DNA from: Begonia masoniana
Taxonomy: Eukaryota; Streptophyta; Magnoliopsida; Cucurbitales; Begoniaceae
Assembly: GCA_022432975.1 (NCBI GenBank)
Contig: CM039505.1
Coordinates: 51,989,249 to 52,053,248, forward strand
Direction: 5' to 3'
DNA length: 64,000 bases
Every line of letters begins with the position of its first letter. Position 1 is the first letter of the stretch. The notes beneath the pieces were generated by a model. It was not told the origin of the DNA. It saw only the letters and a list, made by a program, of their open reading frames with translations, and searched no databases. Shown here one piece after another: positions 1-12,445 of the stretch. The position numbers were made by a program, and so were the translations under genes.

Positions 1-14
1 CTACGTATGCAGGG

Positions 15-262
15 CTAGCAATTCATTCTATCGAAAAGATATTCTGTACCGTAACGGAATCGGAGGTTGTTATAGTAATTCGTACAAACCGGGGAATCTC
101 GCTTATCACATGTTATGATGATCCAGGAAGAAATTTCTAAGGCTTTTGACATGAGAATGAGAAGCTCGCTACCACAGATCCAGGTTTCCACTTTGACTGT
201 GTAGTTTTGAAAATTCAATTGGCTCTTTGTCTCTCCTGGCTGGAAATTTTCTTGGATCATTT
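15..262 (-). CDS. Unidentified ORF, possible last exon of a minus-strand gene
   Basis: An 81-codon reading frame ends close to the window edge. It is preceded on its own strand by an acceptor-like CAG near 263-265. A second stretch of plausible coding sequence lies upstream on the same strand at about 710-948, after a TTTGTTTAG acceptor, but its frames shift. Together these could be the 3' exons of one gene. I do not recognise the peptide and see no domain motif. It could equally be chance, since the local composition is not strongly coding. Confidence 0.2.
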
Positions 263-376
263 TCCCTGTTTGGATTTATAGATACTTTTTAATCCATGTA
301 GCTAATTAATTTATGTGACCACCCTCGATTTTGTATAGCACATGCACTTGTAAAATTATACTCTTATATTATTTAT

Positions 377-544
377 GTAATACTAGATTTTCCCGTTAAT
401 TTTACGCTATAATCTTATAATTCGACGTGACACTTGAGTGTTATTTATTAATCGGTGTCATACTTGAGATAAATTACCGGTTAATATATGTCATGTTAAT
501 AAGTGAGATTAGAGTATGAAATTATACGATAAATCTGGCATTAC
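377..544. mobile_element. MITE-like element, about 168 bp
   Basis: The left end reads GTAATACTAGATTT. The complement of the right end reads GTAATGCCAGATTT, giving 14-bp terminal inverted repeats with two mismatches. The interior is AT-rich and non-coding. A sequence resembling the right end, with AAATCTGACATTAC, recurs near 15057-15085, so this may be a family. No target-site duplication is clear. Confidence 0.4.
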
Positions 545-959
545 TCGTGATGTTTTCTAGATATACGCGTACGGGTCTTGTTGTTTGTGCATATTTTAGT
601 TTGCATATGATGTTTACATATAGGAGACAATTGTTCTGAAACATTCTGGGAAGTGTGTTTCTTTTCCTATGATTGAGCTTTAAATGTGGTCTTGGATTAA
701 GCTCTCCACACTCCACAGGGTACCCTTTTGTAAGGTAAAGGCATGACCTTTTCACTCCGACAATGACCGCCTGCTCCGAGTTAGCCCCGTCGACTTTCAC
801 TCGATCAGCTTCTTTGCCAAGATGATTGAGAATATCATAGTTGGACGGTTTCCGGCTCTTTCCACCGCTGAAGATTGTGTCCCGTCATGCTCGACCGGTT
901 GCTCTATCTGCTTTACTTCAGCGGCTGCCTGTTCATCCCTATTTCCTAAACAAAAGGAT

Positions 960-2198
960 CATAGATCTCGATGGTTCTAGCGTATGTTAAGATTAAATGT
1001 CTTAATCCAACCTGTTTTGAAACGAATAATAATACGAAAAATAAAGACATCAATTTTTAGTGGTTCATTCTCAATGCGAGAGCTACATTCACTTGTCGCT
1101 ACTAGATTTCACTTAGATCAAGGAAAAAAACGAGTTACAATTCTGTCTCTACCTATTACGCTTTCTATGACCCTTTGAAACTCTAGATACATCTTTATAT
1201 ACTCAACGAAATAGCGTAACGAAATAAGAGGATAAAATTACCAAAATACCCCAAACATTAAAGACAATTGTAAACAAAAATTTCTTATGGGGCGCAGCCC
1301 CCGACCTCGGAAGAGGGGCTTACCACCCTCTTACAACCCCCACGTCGACCTAATCGCGTAGGTCGATTTGTAAATTTCTATGCATAAGATTTTTAATCAG
1401 CGCAGGCTCCACAACTCAACAGTGTAGTGCAAAAAAATTGGTGTCAAGAGTATTTTCAATCGGGTCTCAATGTCATGGCATAAAAATTAAGAAGAGATAG
1501 TAGTAAATAGGGTAAATTGCAATTGAACCCTTACACTTATGGGGTCAAGAATGATTGATACCTTAATTTTTTTAACAAAAATGCCCTTGCACTTTGTGTT
1601 GTTGGCAAAACGGTTCATGCCCAAATAAAATTTGTTAGATATCTCACGTTTTTTTGCTTGTAACAACAATTCCAATCGAATTTAATTATCTCGAGTCACT
1701 TGATTTCGTAAACAAACTCAGTTTCACATTCGATTTCTAATTTCAATCTCAATTAAACTGTCTTCGTTGTGCAGAAATCGAGCGATATTTAACAAGTTAT
1801 ATCAAGGCATGGGCAGTTTTACTAATTACTCAAAGCACAAGGACAATTTTGCTAAAAAAAAATAATTTAGCATTGCATTGTCATCGACCCCTAATCTCTC
1901 TAAGAAGGGGCAAAAGCTCTTCATGAAATGGAGAGGCAGAAGTCAGAACCGTTGCCCTTCCACCAAGCCAAGAAGTAAAACGACACAGATTTTAATACTT
2001 TTCGATAACTTCGACACGTCGTTGTTCTAAAGGCCAAAAGTAGACGTTGACATAACGCACTTTTCGAAAGGATTCTCTCTACGCGCGCTCAAAGTGCAGC
2101 AATGGACGCTTCTAAAGCGACTTCGGCCGTGACGCTTCAGAGTATCAGGTGGCCATCAACCCGTCTTCTCTAAATAATCGTAGACTTTCTTTGTAATG
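960..2198. other. Intergenic, no gene seen
   Basis: No supported coding region. A GC-rich island at about 1285-1370 contains GGGGCGCAGCCCC and the imperfect palindrome CGACCTAATCGCGTAGGTCG, which looks like repeat debris. The rest is AT-rich. The last 150 bp continue past the Copia-1 insertion as the upstream region of the pyruvate kinase gene. Confidence 0.5.
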
Positions 2199-2203
2199 GA
2201 CCT

Positions 2204-2440
2204 TATTAGCTTATGCGTACTTTTCACTATTCACTTCTAGTTAGTTAGCTTAGTTTAGTTTGGTTACAGCTGCTATTGTCTTGTCATTCATTTATTGTTA
2301 CTTGTATATTTGTAATCTTTACTTGGGAAAACACACAATACGAATCATCATTTTTCTGCTGCAGCCATCTCTCTTCGTCCTTCTCTTCTTTTCTCTCACT
2401 GGTCTTCATCTCCGGCCATCTCTACCGTGAAATCCTAACG
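2204..2440 (+). repeat. Copia-1 5' LTR
   Basis: 237 bp, matching 6836-7072 base for base as far as I can compare. It starts TATTAG and ends CTAACG rather than the usual TG...CA. The two termini still form an imperfect inverted repeat, TATTAG/CGTTAG. Confidence 0.93.
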
Positions 2441-2452
2441 TGGTATCAGAGC
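2441..2452 (+). other. Copia-1 primer binding site
   Basis: TGGTATCAGAGC follows the LTR directly. It is complementary to the 3' end of plant initiator methionine tRNA, the standard primer for minus-strand synthesis in this group. Confidence 0.92.
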
Positions 2453-2460
2453 AAGGTTGG

Positions 2461-5400
2461 ATGGCATCTTCAAGCTCAACAGCTTTGCCTTCGCCCTCCC
2501 CTGTTCATTCTCCCTCTCTACCCCCTTTTCCATCTATGAATCAGACTCTGTCTGTTAAGCTCGACAACCACAACTACCTTATATGGAAAGCTCAAATCCT
2601 CCACATTGTTACTGCTAATGGAATCCGTCATATCCTGGACGGTTCTTCTCCCCAACCTCCTGAATTTCAGGATTCCACATCGACCGAAATCAACCCCGAT
2701 TTTCTACTTTGGAGCCGTTATAATAGCCTCATTATCAGCTGGCTATTCTCTTCTATCTCCGAACAATTCCTTCCCCAAATTGTAGCCCTTTCCTCTGCCC
2801 GTGAAATCTGGGTTGCCCTCGCAAACACTTTCGCCTCTTCCTCTCTGGCACGTATCAGTGAACTCCGCTCGCAGCTCCAATCTCTCACTAAAGACGGTCT
2901 TTCTGCAGCCACCTACATTCAGAAACTCACCAGCATTTGCAACACTCTCGCTGCTATCGGCGAATCGGTTTCTCCCAAAGACAAAATGCTGTATTTTCTC
3001 GGAGGACTCGGGCCGGAGTACAATCCTTTTGTTACGGCAATCACTACCCGCTCCGACCCTCCATCTCTGGAAGAAGCACAAAGCATGCTCCAAAGCTACG
3101 ATTTTCGCCTGGAGAAACAAAATCCGACTGTCTTCCTTCCTACGCCGGCGCAAATGCACGCGAACGCTGCCTTTCAGCCATCGTTCCGCGCACCCTGGTC
3201 TCCTCGCCCTGAAGCCACTTTCCGATCTACCTCCATGACCGGTTCCCCTCAAAGCCCACGCAGTTCACCCCACCCGTTCAACAATCCTGGCCCATGGCGT
3301 TCTCGGCCCAACTCACACTCAAGGCCTCGCTGTCAAATCTGTGGCAAAATGGGCCACTCGGCCCTCAAGTGTTTCCACCTCCTCTCTGCAGCCCAGCGAA
3401 CTCAGCCTACCACTCAAGCCCATGCCAACCAAATCAGCTTAATCCATGACCCGACCCAAGCCCATTACCCCTACCCCCCCACCCAAGCCCGACCTGACCT
3501 TCACACCTCTGACCCGCCCTTTCTCTTTAACACTCAACCCATTTCCCATTCCCAAACCCGACCACCCTCTGCAAATAACTTCCCCGGCCTTCTCCCCACT
3601 CCTTCTCCGTCGCCGGCCACGCCATGGATCTTAGATTCCGGCTCCACCGATCACTTTACACCGCACCCCGAGCTTCTCAGTCAGGTTCAACCCCTCTCTG
3701 CTCCTTCTCAAGTTGCCACAGCCGAAGGTAATCTCGTTCCCATTTCTCATTCTGGTTCTGCCCTCCTTCCGGCACTCGGTCGGTTCCTTCACTTACCTCA
3801 AGTTTTTCACACTCCACACCTATCTCACAACTTGTTAAGCATCTCCAAATTATGTCAGCAAAACTCCGTTTATGTTGAATTTCACCCAACGTCTTTTTTT
3901 GTTAAGGATCGGCTCTCCCACCGAGTTCTCCTTCGTGGTTCTCTCCGTGACGGACTCTACCACACGCCTTCATCTGGTCCGTTTTTGTCAACGCTGGCTC
4001 GGTCTCATCCATCATCCTCGCCGGCCCCTGTCTTGTTGCCACAATCCGCCTCTGTTTTGCTGCCACCATCAACCTTGTCTCTCACTGCCCAGCACAGTGC
4101 TGTTCCTTCCTCCCCTCCTGAAGCTCTCTGGCACTTACGTTTGGGTCACCCATCTTTCTCTGTAATGCAGAAAATTCTTCGCTCATGTAATTTAAATCTC
4201 ACGAATATTGGACCCACATTTTGTACGTCTTGCCACATGAGCAAAAGTCATCAATTGCCATTTTCAAATTCTCAGTCTCATGCTCAATTTCCTTTTGACA
4301 TTGTTCATACTGACGTTTGGGGTCCATCTCCCATTAAATCTATCACCGGTGCCCGGTATTTCATCCTGTTTATCGATGATTGCACCCGTTTCACTTGGCT
4401 TTTTCCTCTCAAGTTAAAAAGTGAAGTCTACCATACATTTGTCAATTTCTATCAATTTGTCAACACTCAATTTGGTACTAAAATTAAAGCTGTCCAATCA
4501 GACTGGGGTGGTGAATTTCAATCCCTCACCAATCTGTTTAAATCTCTCGGCATTCAGCATCGCATTTCTTGTCCTTACACTCCAAATCAAAACGGCAGAG
4601 TCGAACGCAAAAATCGACATGTCGTTGAAACTGGCCTCGCCCTTCTTTTCCATTCCTCTGTTCCTCCTCACTTCTGGCCTTATGCTTTTATCACTGCTAC
4701 TACCCTGATTAATTTTCTCCCCACTCCCGTCCTCCGCCACCAGTCTCCCTTTGAGTGCTTATTCCACTCACCCCCAGATTACACCTCCCTTCGTGTTTTC
4801 GGTTGTCTCTGTTTTCCTCACCTTCGACCCTTCAATCAGCATAAACTCCAGCCTCGATCTCTCCCGTGTGTCTTTTAGGTCCAAGTCCTCATCACAAAGG
4901 ATACATTTGTCTCGACCCCACAACCAACAAACTCTACATTTCTCGTCATGTACAGTTCGTGGAGTCTCACTTTCCGTTCACTACACCCCCCACATCTGCA
5001 CCTCACTCCACCCCTTTCACTCTCCAAATCCCCTACGTGCCCTTTCCTCCCTCTACCACCAACTCTCCTGCTTCGCCACTTCCCTTAATTACCATACCTT
5101 CCCCCTCTCCACCTAGCCCTCCATTTCCTGACTCCCCAACTCCTTCCCATCATAATACCCTGCTCCCCTCACCATCCCATGACCCTATCCCCACTTCCAT
5201 GCCCATCCAAACTGTCCAACCCTCTCATCCTATGACGACCAGGGCCAAAGCAGGTGTATTCAAGCCAAAAGCTTTTCTCCTTGAGCCTTCTATTGAACCC
5301 AAAACCTTTACCCAAGCTGCCCGCTACCCTCACTGGCTTCAGGCTATGAAAGATGAGATATCTGCACTCCAAGACACCAACACTTGGTCATTAGTCCCCC

Positions 5401-6822
5401 TTCCGAGCGGTGCAAAAGTAATAGGCTGCAAATGGGTCTTCAAGACTAAGTTGAACTCTGATGGGACCGTCTCTCGCTATAAGGCTCGCTTAGTGGCCAA
5501 AGGCTATGACCAGACAGAAGGCATTGATTACGATGAAACTTTCAGTCCAGTGGTTAAACCGACTTCAGTGCGCACAGTGCTTTCCCTAGCTGTATCCCTT
5601 CATTGGACTATCCGACAGCTCGATATCAGCAATGCCTTCCTGCATGGAGACCTGACCGAGCAGGTATACATGCAACAACCTCCGGGTTTCATTGACGCGG
5701 TATCTCCGTCGGCTGTCTGCTTTCTTCATAAAGCTCTCTACGGCCTCAAACAATCTCCACGAGCTTGGTATACCAAACTCTACACAGCCTTAATTAATTG
5801 GGGGTTCTCAGCTTCAAAATCCGACTCGTCCCTCTTTGTCTACCGTACATCCTCTCATATTATTATTATGCTGGTATACGTGGATGACATTATTCTGACT
5901 GGTGATTCTGTCATTCTCCTCGACAAGCTCTTACACTATATGCATTCCCAGTTTAAAGTTCGTGATCTTGGACCCCTGTCATATTTCCTTGGCATTTCAG
6001 TCTCTCAGACATCCACTGGTATGACTCTTTCTCAGTCTCGATATATTTCTGAGTTACTACACAGGGCTAACATGGGCTCCTGCAAACCCGTTCCGACCCC
6101 CATGGTGGCTGGATCTGTATTGTCTCTCAACTCTGGAACCCCCTTACCTGACGGTTTTCTTTACAGAAGCATCGTTGGTGGCCTTCAATATTGTTGTATT
6201 ACGCGACCTGATATTGCCTTCGCTGTCAACAAGGTCTCCCAATTTATGCATGCTCCCTCTGAGACTCACTGGCAAGCAGTCAAGCGCATTCTGCGCTACC
6301 TTAAAGGCACCCACACTCTCGGTATCTCTTTCACTCCATCCCCCTCTCTTAGTCTCACATGCTACACCGATGCTGATTGGGCCTCTTGTCCTGACGATCG
6401 CAAGAGCACTAGTGGTTTCTGTGTTTTTTCTCGGTCCTAACCTCATCTCTTGGTCCTCCACCAAACAAAAGGTAGTGTCGCGCTCCAGCACTGAATCTGA
6501 GTATCGCAGTGTTGCAAATGGCGCAGCTGAAGTGTTATGGTTGCAGTCCCTATTGAAAGAAATCGGTATCATCTCTCCCACCATCCCTCTCATCCTCTGT
6601 GATAATTTGAGTGCAACTTACCTTGCCTCTAACCCAGTTTTGCACTCCAAGTCCAAACATGTTGAGATTGACTACCACTTTGTTCGGGAGAAGGTGTTGC
6701 AGAAAACGCTAGCAGTCAAATTCACTCCGTCAGCTACTCAACTCGCTGATGCGCTTACTAAACCTCTCCCTCCAGCGGCTTTCTCTGTTTTCCTATCCAA
6801 GATCTTCGGTCTCCGACCTTGA
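2461..6822 (+). pseudogene. Copia-1 gag-pol polyprotein, two frame breaks
   Basis: The start is ATG at 2461, 21 bp after the LTR. Going downstream: a UBN2-type gag; a CCHC zinc knuckle (CQICGKMGHSALKC) near 3331-3372; an aspartic protease with DSGST near 3630-3650; an integrase with the HHCC zinc region (about 4130-4240), TDVWGP, QSDWGGEF and an ERKNR segment; a reverse transcriptase with YVDDI near 5877; and RNase H with TDADWAS near 6367. The frame breaks twice. TAG at 4876-4878 follows a run of four T and looks like a 1-base loss. A run of six T at 6424-6429 looks like a 1-base gain. All catalytic motifs look intact, so the breaks are either very young or assembly errors. Confidence 0.9.
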
Positions 6823-6826
6823 TCTT

Positions 6827-6834
6827 GAGGGGGG
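6827..6834 (+). other. Copia-1 polypurine tract
   Basis: GAGGGGGG lies one base before the 3' LTR, where the plus-strand primer is expected. Confidence 0.8.
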
Positions 6835-6835
6835 C

Positions 6836-7072
6836 TATTAGCTTATGCGTACTTTTCACTATTCACTTCTAGTTAGTTAGCTTAGTTTAGTTTGGTTACA
6901 GCTGCTATTGTCTTGTCATTCATTTATTGTTACTTGTATATTTGTAATCTTTACTTGGGAAAACACACAATACGAATCATCATTTTTCTGCTGCAGCCAT
7001 CTCTCTTCGTCCTTCTCTTCTTTTCTCTCACTGGTCTTCATCTCCGGCCATCTCTACCGTGAAATCCTAACG
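6836..7072 (+). repeat. Copia-1 3' LTR
   Basis: Identical partner of 2204-2440. It ends 218 bp before the pyruvate kinase ATG, so the LTR's own promoter points toward that gene. Confidence 0.93.
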
Positions 7073-7290
7073 GACCTTTTCGCCATTAATCTATTCAATA
7101 AACGTGGTTTCAGTATCAGCTGACCAGTTGTGAAAGAGACTTTCGGTTTTTGTTTTTTGTAAAAATGGGGATTCTGGGTTTGTTTTTGCTTTCTCCCTTT
7201 TGATTTTTCAACTTCCTCGGCAGTCTCTGTCTGCTGTCTGTGATTTTCTCTGGGGTCGCTGTTCAGAATCATCTGCGCCGACAGTAGAAA

Positions 7291-10200
7291 ATGCATTACA
7301 GTAACTTGCTTCTGGAAGAGCCCATAAGGATGGCTTCGATACTGGAGCCATCCAAGGCGGTATGATTTATTTCTGCTGAGTTTTTCCTTTTTTTTCCTGA
7401 AAAAATGGAGTTTTTGATGGTTTTTTTAATGAATTTCTCCACCAAAAATGCAGGGGTTCTTTCCTGCGATGACGAAGATAGTGGGGACTCTGGGTCCGAG
7501 GTCTCGATCCGTTGATGTTATTACTGGCTGCCTCAGAGCGGGAATGTCTGGTATGGGTTCTTGAGTCAGAAATTGTTTGATTGTGTGTTTCGGTTGGAGA
7601 TTTGAGAAAGGAAGTGTTGTTTTTTAATGGCGTTTGAATTTGTTGCTTGGTAGTGGCTCGGTTCGACTTTTCATGGGGTAGCCCGGAATATCATCAGGAG
7701 ACTTTGGAGAATCTGAAGTCCGCTGTTAAATGCTCTCACAAGCTTTGTGCTGTATGCTCATTTGCTAACTTAGTTTTCTTGATATTTTCACTTGATTTTC
7801 CTTTTTTTTTTTATGGAAAACAAAGTATATTGAAAAGAAGAAAATAGAATCGATGAGAGGGAGCGAACCCTTCGAGAAAAACACTTAATTTAAATCAATT
7901 TCACTTGAATTAGAGAGAACTACACTAAAACGATAAATCCTAAAGAATTTGAAACTAGGCTCACTAAACAATAGTGAAATTAATATTGTCCAAAAGATCG
8001 GCAATTGACTATGTCCTAGGAAAGAATAACACTGCGATGAAACTAGACAACCCAAAAAATAGCCCAAGCACCTGATTTCAATCGGCTCTTTGTCCTTGCA
8101 CTGTTGTTTGGTTGCTAGGAAAATGCACGTTTTAAGGTGGGCTGAGGAAATATTTTATGTTGACTAAAATTGTTCGTTTAAATGTGTTCTTTCTTCAGGT
8201 TATGCTGGACACGGTCGGTCCGGAGTTGCAGGTTGTGAATAAAAGTGAGAAATCTATCTCACTTCAAGCAGATGGGATCATTGTGTTGACGCCCAATCAA
8301 GAACTCGAGGCCTCTTCAGAGCTTTTGCCTATCAATTTTAATGGACTTTCTAAGGTGTTTGATCAATTTCTGCCATAGCTTTATCCTAAATCCTTGTTGA
8401 TTTTTCTTCTTTGGGTAGTTTAAGGTAGATTTTGTTCTTGTTTTTCTTGCTTCACAGGCTGTGAAGAAGGGTGACACCATTTTTGTTGGTCAATACCTAT
8501 TCACTGGAAGTGAAACTACCTCTGTCTGGCTGGAGGTTATTACCTTGCCTGCATGTTATTCGTTTATTTATTTTTTCTGTTTGATGTGATTGATGCTTTT
8601 GAAGCCAGATGTGTTCTTTTCTTAATCGTTTTCTTCGAACAAACTAAAAAGGGTAAAATGTAATTTAGATCCTGACGTGTTTGCGGTCATTTATGTTAGC
8701 CATTAAACTATATTTTTTTACAAACGAAATCTCTATCTTTCCGATGTCAGGAATTTGGATATTGCTGTCAACTTTATTCATTAAATCTAGCATGTGTATA
8801 CTACGTTTTTATTTAATTATGTGTTTTAATTCAATTTCTCACTTCTATGATGATTTTTAACTTAACTTCGAATTTTGTCGATTTTTCGACAAAATTTGCA
8901 ATCGATAAAGAAGACATCGACAGAGTTTGAAATCAAGTTGGAAAGTACTAATGGGGTTAAAAATTATTTTAAAACACTTTATTAGATGGAAAACGTAATA
9001 GACTCATATTGAATATGATGCTACATTGACAGTAAAACCCAAAGTGTTGATACTTGAAAGATGAAGATTCAGTTTGTTAGAAAAATTAGTTTAGGATCTA
9101 ATATGTCAATAATCTCAAACGTTAGCGTGTAAATTGCAATTTTCCAAGTTTAAAATTATTTGTCCAATGATTATTTCTTATTTTAGTTTTTTCTTGCATT
9201 TTTTAATAATCTATTTGACTAACCGATAAACTTATTCTCGACTTCGTGGGAATGTGGGGTGGTGCAGGTTTCTAAAGTGGACGGTGAGGATGTCGTTTGT
9301 GTGATAAAGAATACAACCACATTGGTTGGATCACTGTTTACCTTGCATGCCTCTCAAGTTCGTATCGATCTGCCAACATTCTCCGATAAAGATAAGGAGG
9401 TAACTTTGGGAAGAAGTAAATATCATTTATTGCTTCGAGAAATTGCTTTCAACCAATTCTTATTTGCTACCATGATTTAGAGTTTCGGACTCTCGTGTTT
9501 GATGTTATTTTGGTGTTTGTTTAGGTAATAAGCACTTGGGGATCTCAAAACAAAATTGATTTCCTATCTTTGTCGTACACCCGACACGCTGAGGATGTTC
9601 GACAAGTAAGTAGAAAGAAATTTATGCATTTGCTAAATGTAATTGTTCGAGTCAAACAATGGTTGAGTATCTTGTAATCCAGGCCCGGGAATTCCTTTCG
9701 AAGTGTGGGGACCTTAGCCAAACTCAAATTCTTGCCAAAATCGAAAACATTGAGGTGAGACAAACTCAAATTCTTGCTCGTGATTTTTCATGTCTAGAGT
9801 TTCTACGTAAATCTGTGTATTCTTATTCTATTTTGGCCCATCTTGTATACGACTATTGATTAAGTTGCGCGACTTTTGGTTACCTATAATTTAGGGATTG
9901 ACTCACTTCGATGAAATTCTTCAAGAAGCCGATGGCATTATACTGTCCAGAGGGAATTTGGGAATAGATCTTCCACCTGAGAAGGTGAGTTTCCTCAACC
10001 GATGGAATGTCTTTGAGGCTAAGGTCGATTTTCAATCATAAATTTGTTTCAAAATTCAAAACTTTTTTTTCTGAACCAAAGTTTGCTTTAATTGCAGGTG
10101 TTCTTGTTTCAGAAGGCTGCCCTTTTCAAATGTAACATGGCTGGAAAGCCGGCTATAGTTACTCGTGTTGTGGACAGCATGACTGCAAATTTAAGACCTA

Positions 10201-12107
10201 CTCGTGCCGAAGCCACCGATGTTGCCAATGCGGTACTAGACGGTAAGCTCATAAGTTGTGTAAAAACATTATTCAATCATAACACATCTTAAGCCTCATC
10301 AACGGGCCGCGTCACGCCGACTCAACCAGCCCACTCAGTGTTGTCTGGTTCAAGGTCCGGCCTGCCGACCTTGTTCCATCGGACTGACTTTCGGTTTGGC
10401 TGCCAGCCTATTATTTTTTCTTCAGCGTCACAGCTGAAATAAAAAATTAACGCAGTCTCTTTAAAAAAATCAGCCCGTTGGATAAAGTCGGCAGGCCGAA
10501 CCTTGACCGAGCCTCGAAAAAAAAAATCGGCCTGGCCTCTGGTCCGCAACCGAGCCATAGACCATTTGATGTCTCTAAAAATGCCTGCAATCCTTGGATT
10601 AGTGTAATCTCTCACGTAATGTTGGACGCGTATCGCAGAACTATTACTTTAAGCAGCCTACTGATCCTCTACTAACACTAATCAGCATTGATCATCGTTG
10701 TTTGCATTACTCGTAAACTTCAAACGGTTTATTTTTCGATAAATTTGTATTATAAAATTTTGTGAGTACAGAGTTATTGTTGTGGTCGACCTAGTTGACG
10801 GGCTTTTTGAACAAATAATTTTCTTATGAATGTAGGGAGTGATGCCATTCTTCTCGGCGCCGAAACTTTGCGCGGGTTATACCCTGTCGAAACTATTTCC
10901 ATAGTCGGTAGAATCTGTGCCGAGGTAAATACTTTACCTTAATATTCTGTCCGGCTGGATGTAATTTGTTCGTCATTAGTTGTTTCTTAGCCGGACAGAG
11001 TTCTTCCCGTGACATCGTGCAACTCATTTGAATATAAACTTTATTGTAAAACAAAAATAATGAGATTGTGCTTATACTATTCATGATTCACACAGGCAGA
11101 GAAGGTTTTCAATCAAGACCTCTACTTCAAAAAGACGTCCAAATACGTCGGCGAACCGATGTCGCACCTGGAATCAATCGCATCGTCGGCGGTAATAAAA
11201 TTTGTACGCGTTTTCTTTGTATTTATCGATGTTATCCGAGGTTTCATATTTGACCAACTATGACTTGTTCTCTCCAGGTGAGAACAGCCATTAAGGTGAA
11301 GGCTTCTTTGATTATTTGTTTCACGTCATCAGGACAGACTGCAAGGTAATGCCCATGCAAATGAAAAAAGTTCTCATTTTTTTTTTTTGTTTTTCGATTT
11401 TCATTTCCTTGAATATCCGATAACTCTGTCTAAGTTTGTACGTGTAGATTGATCGCCAAGTATAGACCGACTATGCCAGTAATCTTGGTAATTATACCTC
11501 GGCTCAAGACGAATCGAATCAAGTGGAGCTTCAGCGGAGCATTTGAGGTTCTTCTTTTACCTTAAAATTTACAAATCTTTGTTCTTTTTATAGTAATTCA
11601 ATCTCTTTCAGCATCTGAGCTTTTGTCTGATCATATTTCTAGGCAAGACAATCGCTAATAGTTAGAGGTCTCTTTCCCATGCTTGCCGGTCCCCCGCAAC
11701 TTGTAAGTTTTACGTTCTTTATTGCTTGATAGTCGCATAAATCGAGCATCGAGTCTTAGTAAATCATAGAGAACTGGTCATAATCAACATTGTCAGTTTG
11801 AAAATTGATCGTGTTGGAGTTCGATGGCTCTAATTTCCTCTGTTTGTAATTTTTATAGTTCTCTGTATAAATCTCGGTGTCTTAGTTTTCGTATTTTTGT
11901 TTTCGTTATTGTACGTTTTTTGACCGATCAAATCATTGTTCTATTAATTTGTAGGCGGAATCCATTGGGGGAACAAACGAATCGGTCCTTAAGGTGGCGC
12001 TTGCTCATGGGAAAGATTCGGGAGTTGTAAAACCGCACGATCGAATTGTCGTGTGCCAGAAAGTCGGGGATTCATCTGTGGTCGAGGTTATTGAACTCGA
12101 GGGTTAA
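7291..12107 (+). CDS. Cytosolic pyruvate kinase, 16 exons
   Basis: Converts phosphoenolpyruvate and ADP to pyruvate and ATP, the last step of glycolysis, in the cytosol. Exons: 7291-7359, 7454-7550, 7654-7751, 8199-8354, 8458-8535, 9268-9399, 9525-9605, 9683-9754, 9895-9984, 10098-10242, 10836-10924, 11096-11191, 11278-11345, 11448-11547, 11643-11702, 11955-12107. All boundaries are GT-AG and all phases agree, giving 527 residues, the usual length for plant cytosolic forms. The protein opens [11 protein letters not shown] with no plastid transit peptide. The active-site signature [11 protein letters not shown] puts the catalytic lysine at residue 256. [24 protein letters not shown] and [16 protein letters not shown] are the expected substrate and metal-site segments. 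It appears intact. Intron 10 carries a GC-rich repeat, and a Copia element lies just upstream of the start codon. Confidence 0.95.
10290..10560. repeat. GC-rich dispersed repeat, copy A, in pyruvate kinase intron 10
   Basis: Much more GC-rich than the surrounding intron. It contains TCAGCGTCAC (about 10422) and an A-run followed by TCGGCCTGGCC (about 10527). The left part carries a T-rich block preceded by GGCTGCCAGCC, so the ends are roughly inverted. The same landmarks recur at 33990-34265. Confidence 0.5.
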
Positions 12108-12445
12108 AACATTTGTCAATATGCAGATCAATTGGATGACTTTTTTTACTTTTAATCATAGAAAGTTCAGAGCTGAGCTTCAATGGCAGCTGTATCATGA
12201 ACAAGATGGTGTGCACTGCTGTTTTACCCATTTCAACATGGCTTAATGTTGAAGATTTTCAGTTTCTGATAATTCCTTTTGGGTCAACTTTTTAACCAAA
12301 AAGATTTCTACTGGACTGAAAAAAGTGGGGTTGAAGAAGATCTATGGCTATTAGTGAGTTACTGTTTACAGTTATACAAAAAGATGGCTGCTAAAACCTT
12401 GAAAAAGACGAACTTGTCTCTGCAGAATTGTCTGAGAATTTCAAA

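Larger units (their letters stand above)
2204..7072 (+). mobile_element. Copia-1, full-length Ty1/Copia LTR retrotransposon
   Basis: A 4.87-kb element with 237-bp LTRs at both ends that are identical by eye. It has an initiator-Met tRNA primer site directly after the left LTR and a purine tract before the right LTR. A 5-bp duplication GACCT flanks it (2199-2203 and 7073-7077). Domains run gag, zinc knuckle, protease, integrase, reverse transcriptase, RNase H, which is the Copia order. The gag style and the TDADWAS-type RNase H suggest an Ale/Retrofit-like lineage (inference). Identical LTRs mean a recent insertion. It sits about 0.2 kb upstream of the pyruvate kinase start codon in the same orientation. 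Confidence 0.95.

Noticed and set aside
2743..3252. 169-codon minus-strand ORF opposite Copia-1 gag
   Set aside because: Antisense shadow of a confident gag frame; no recognisable domain.
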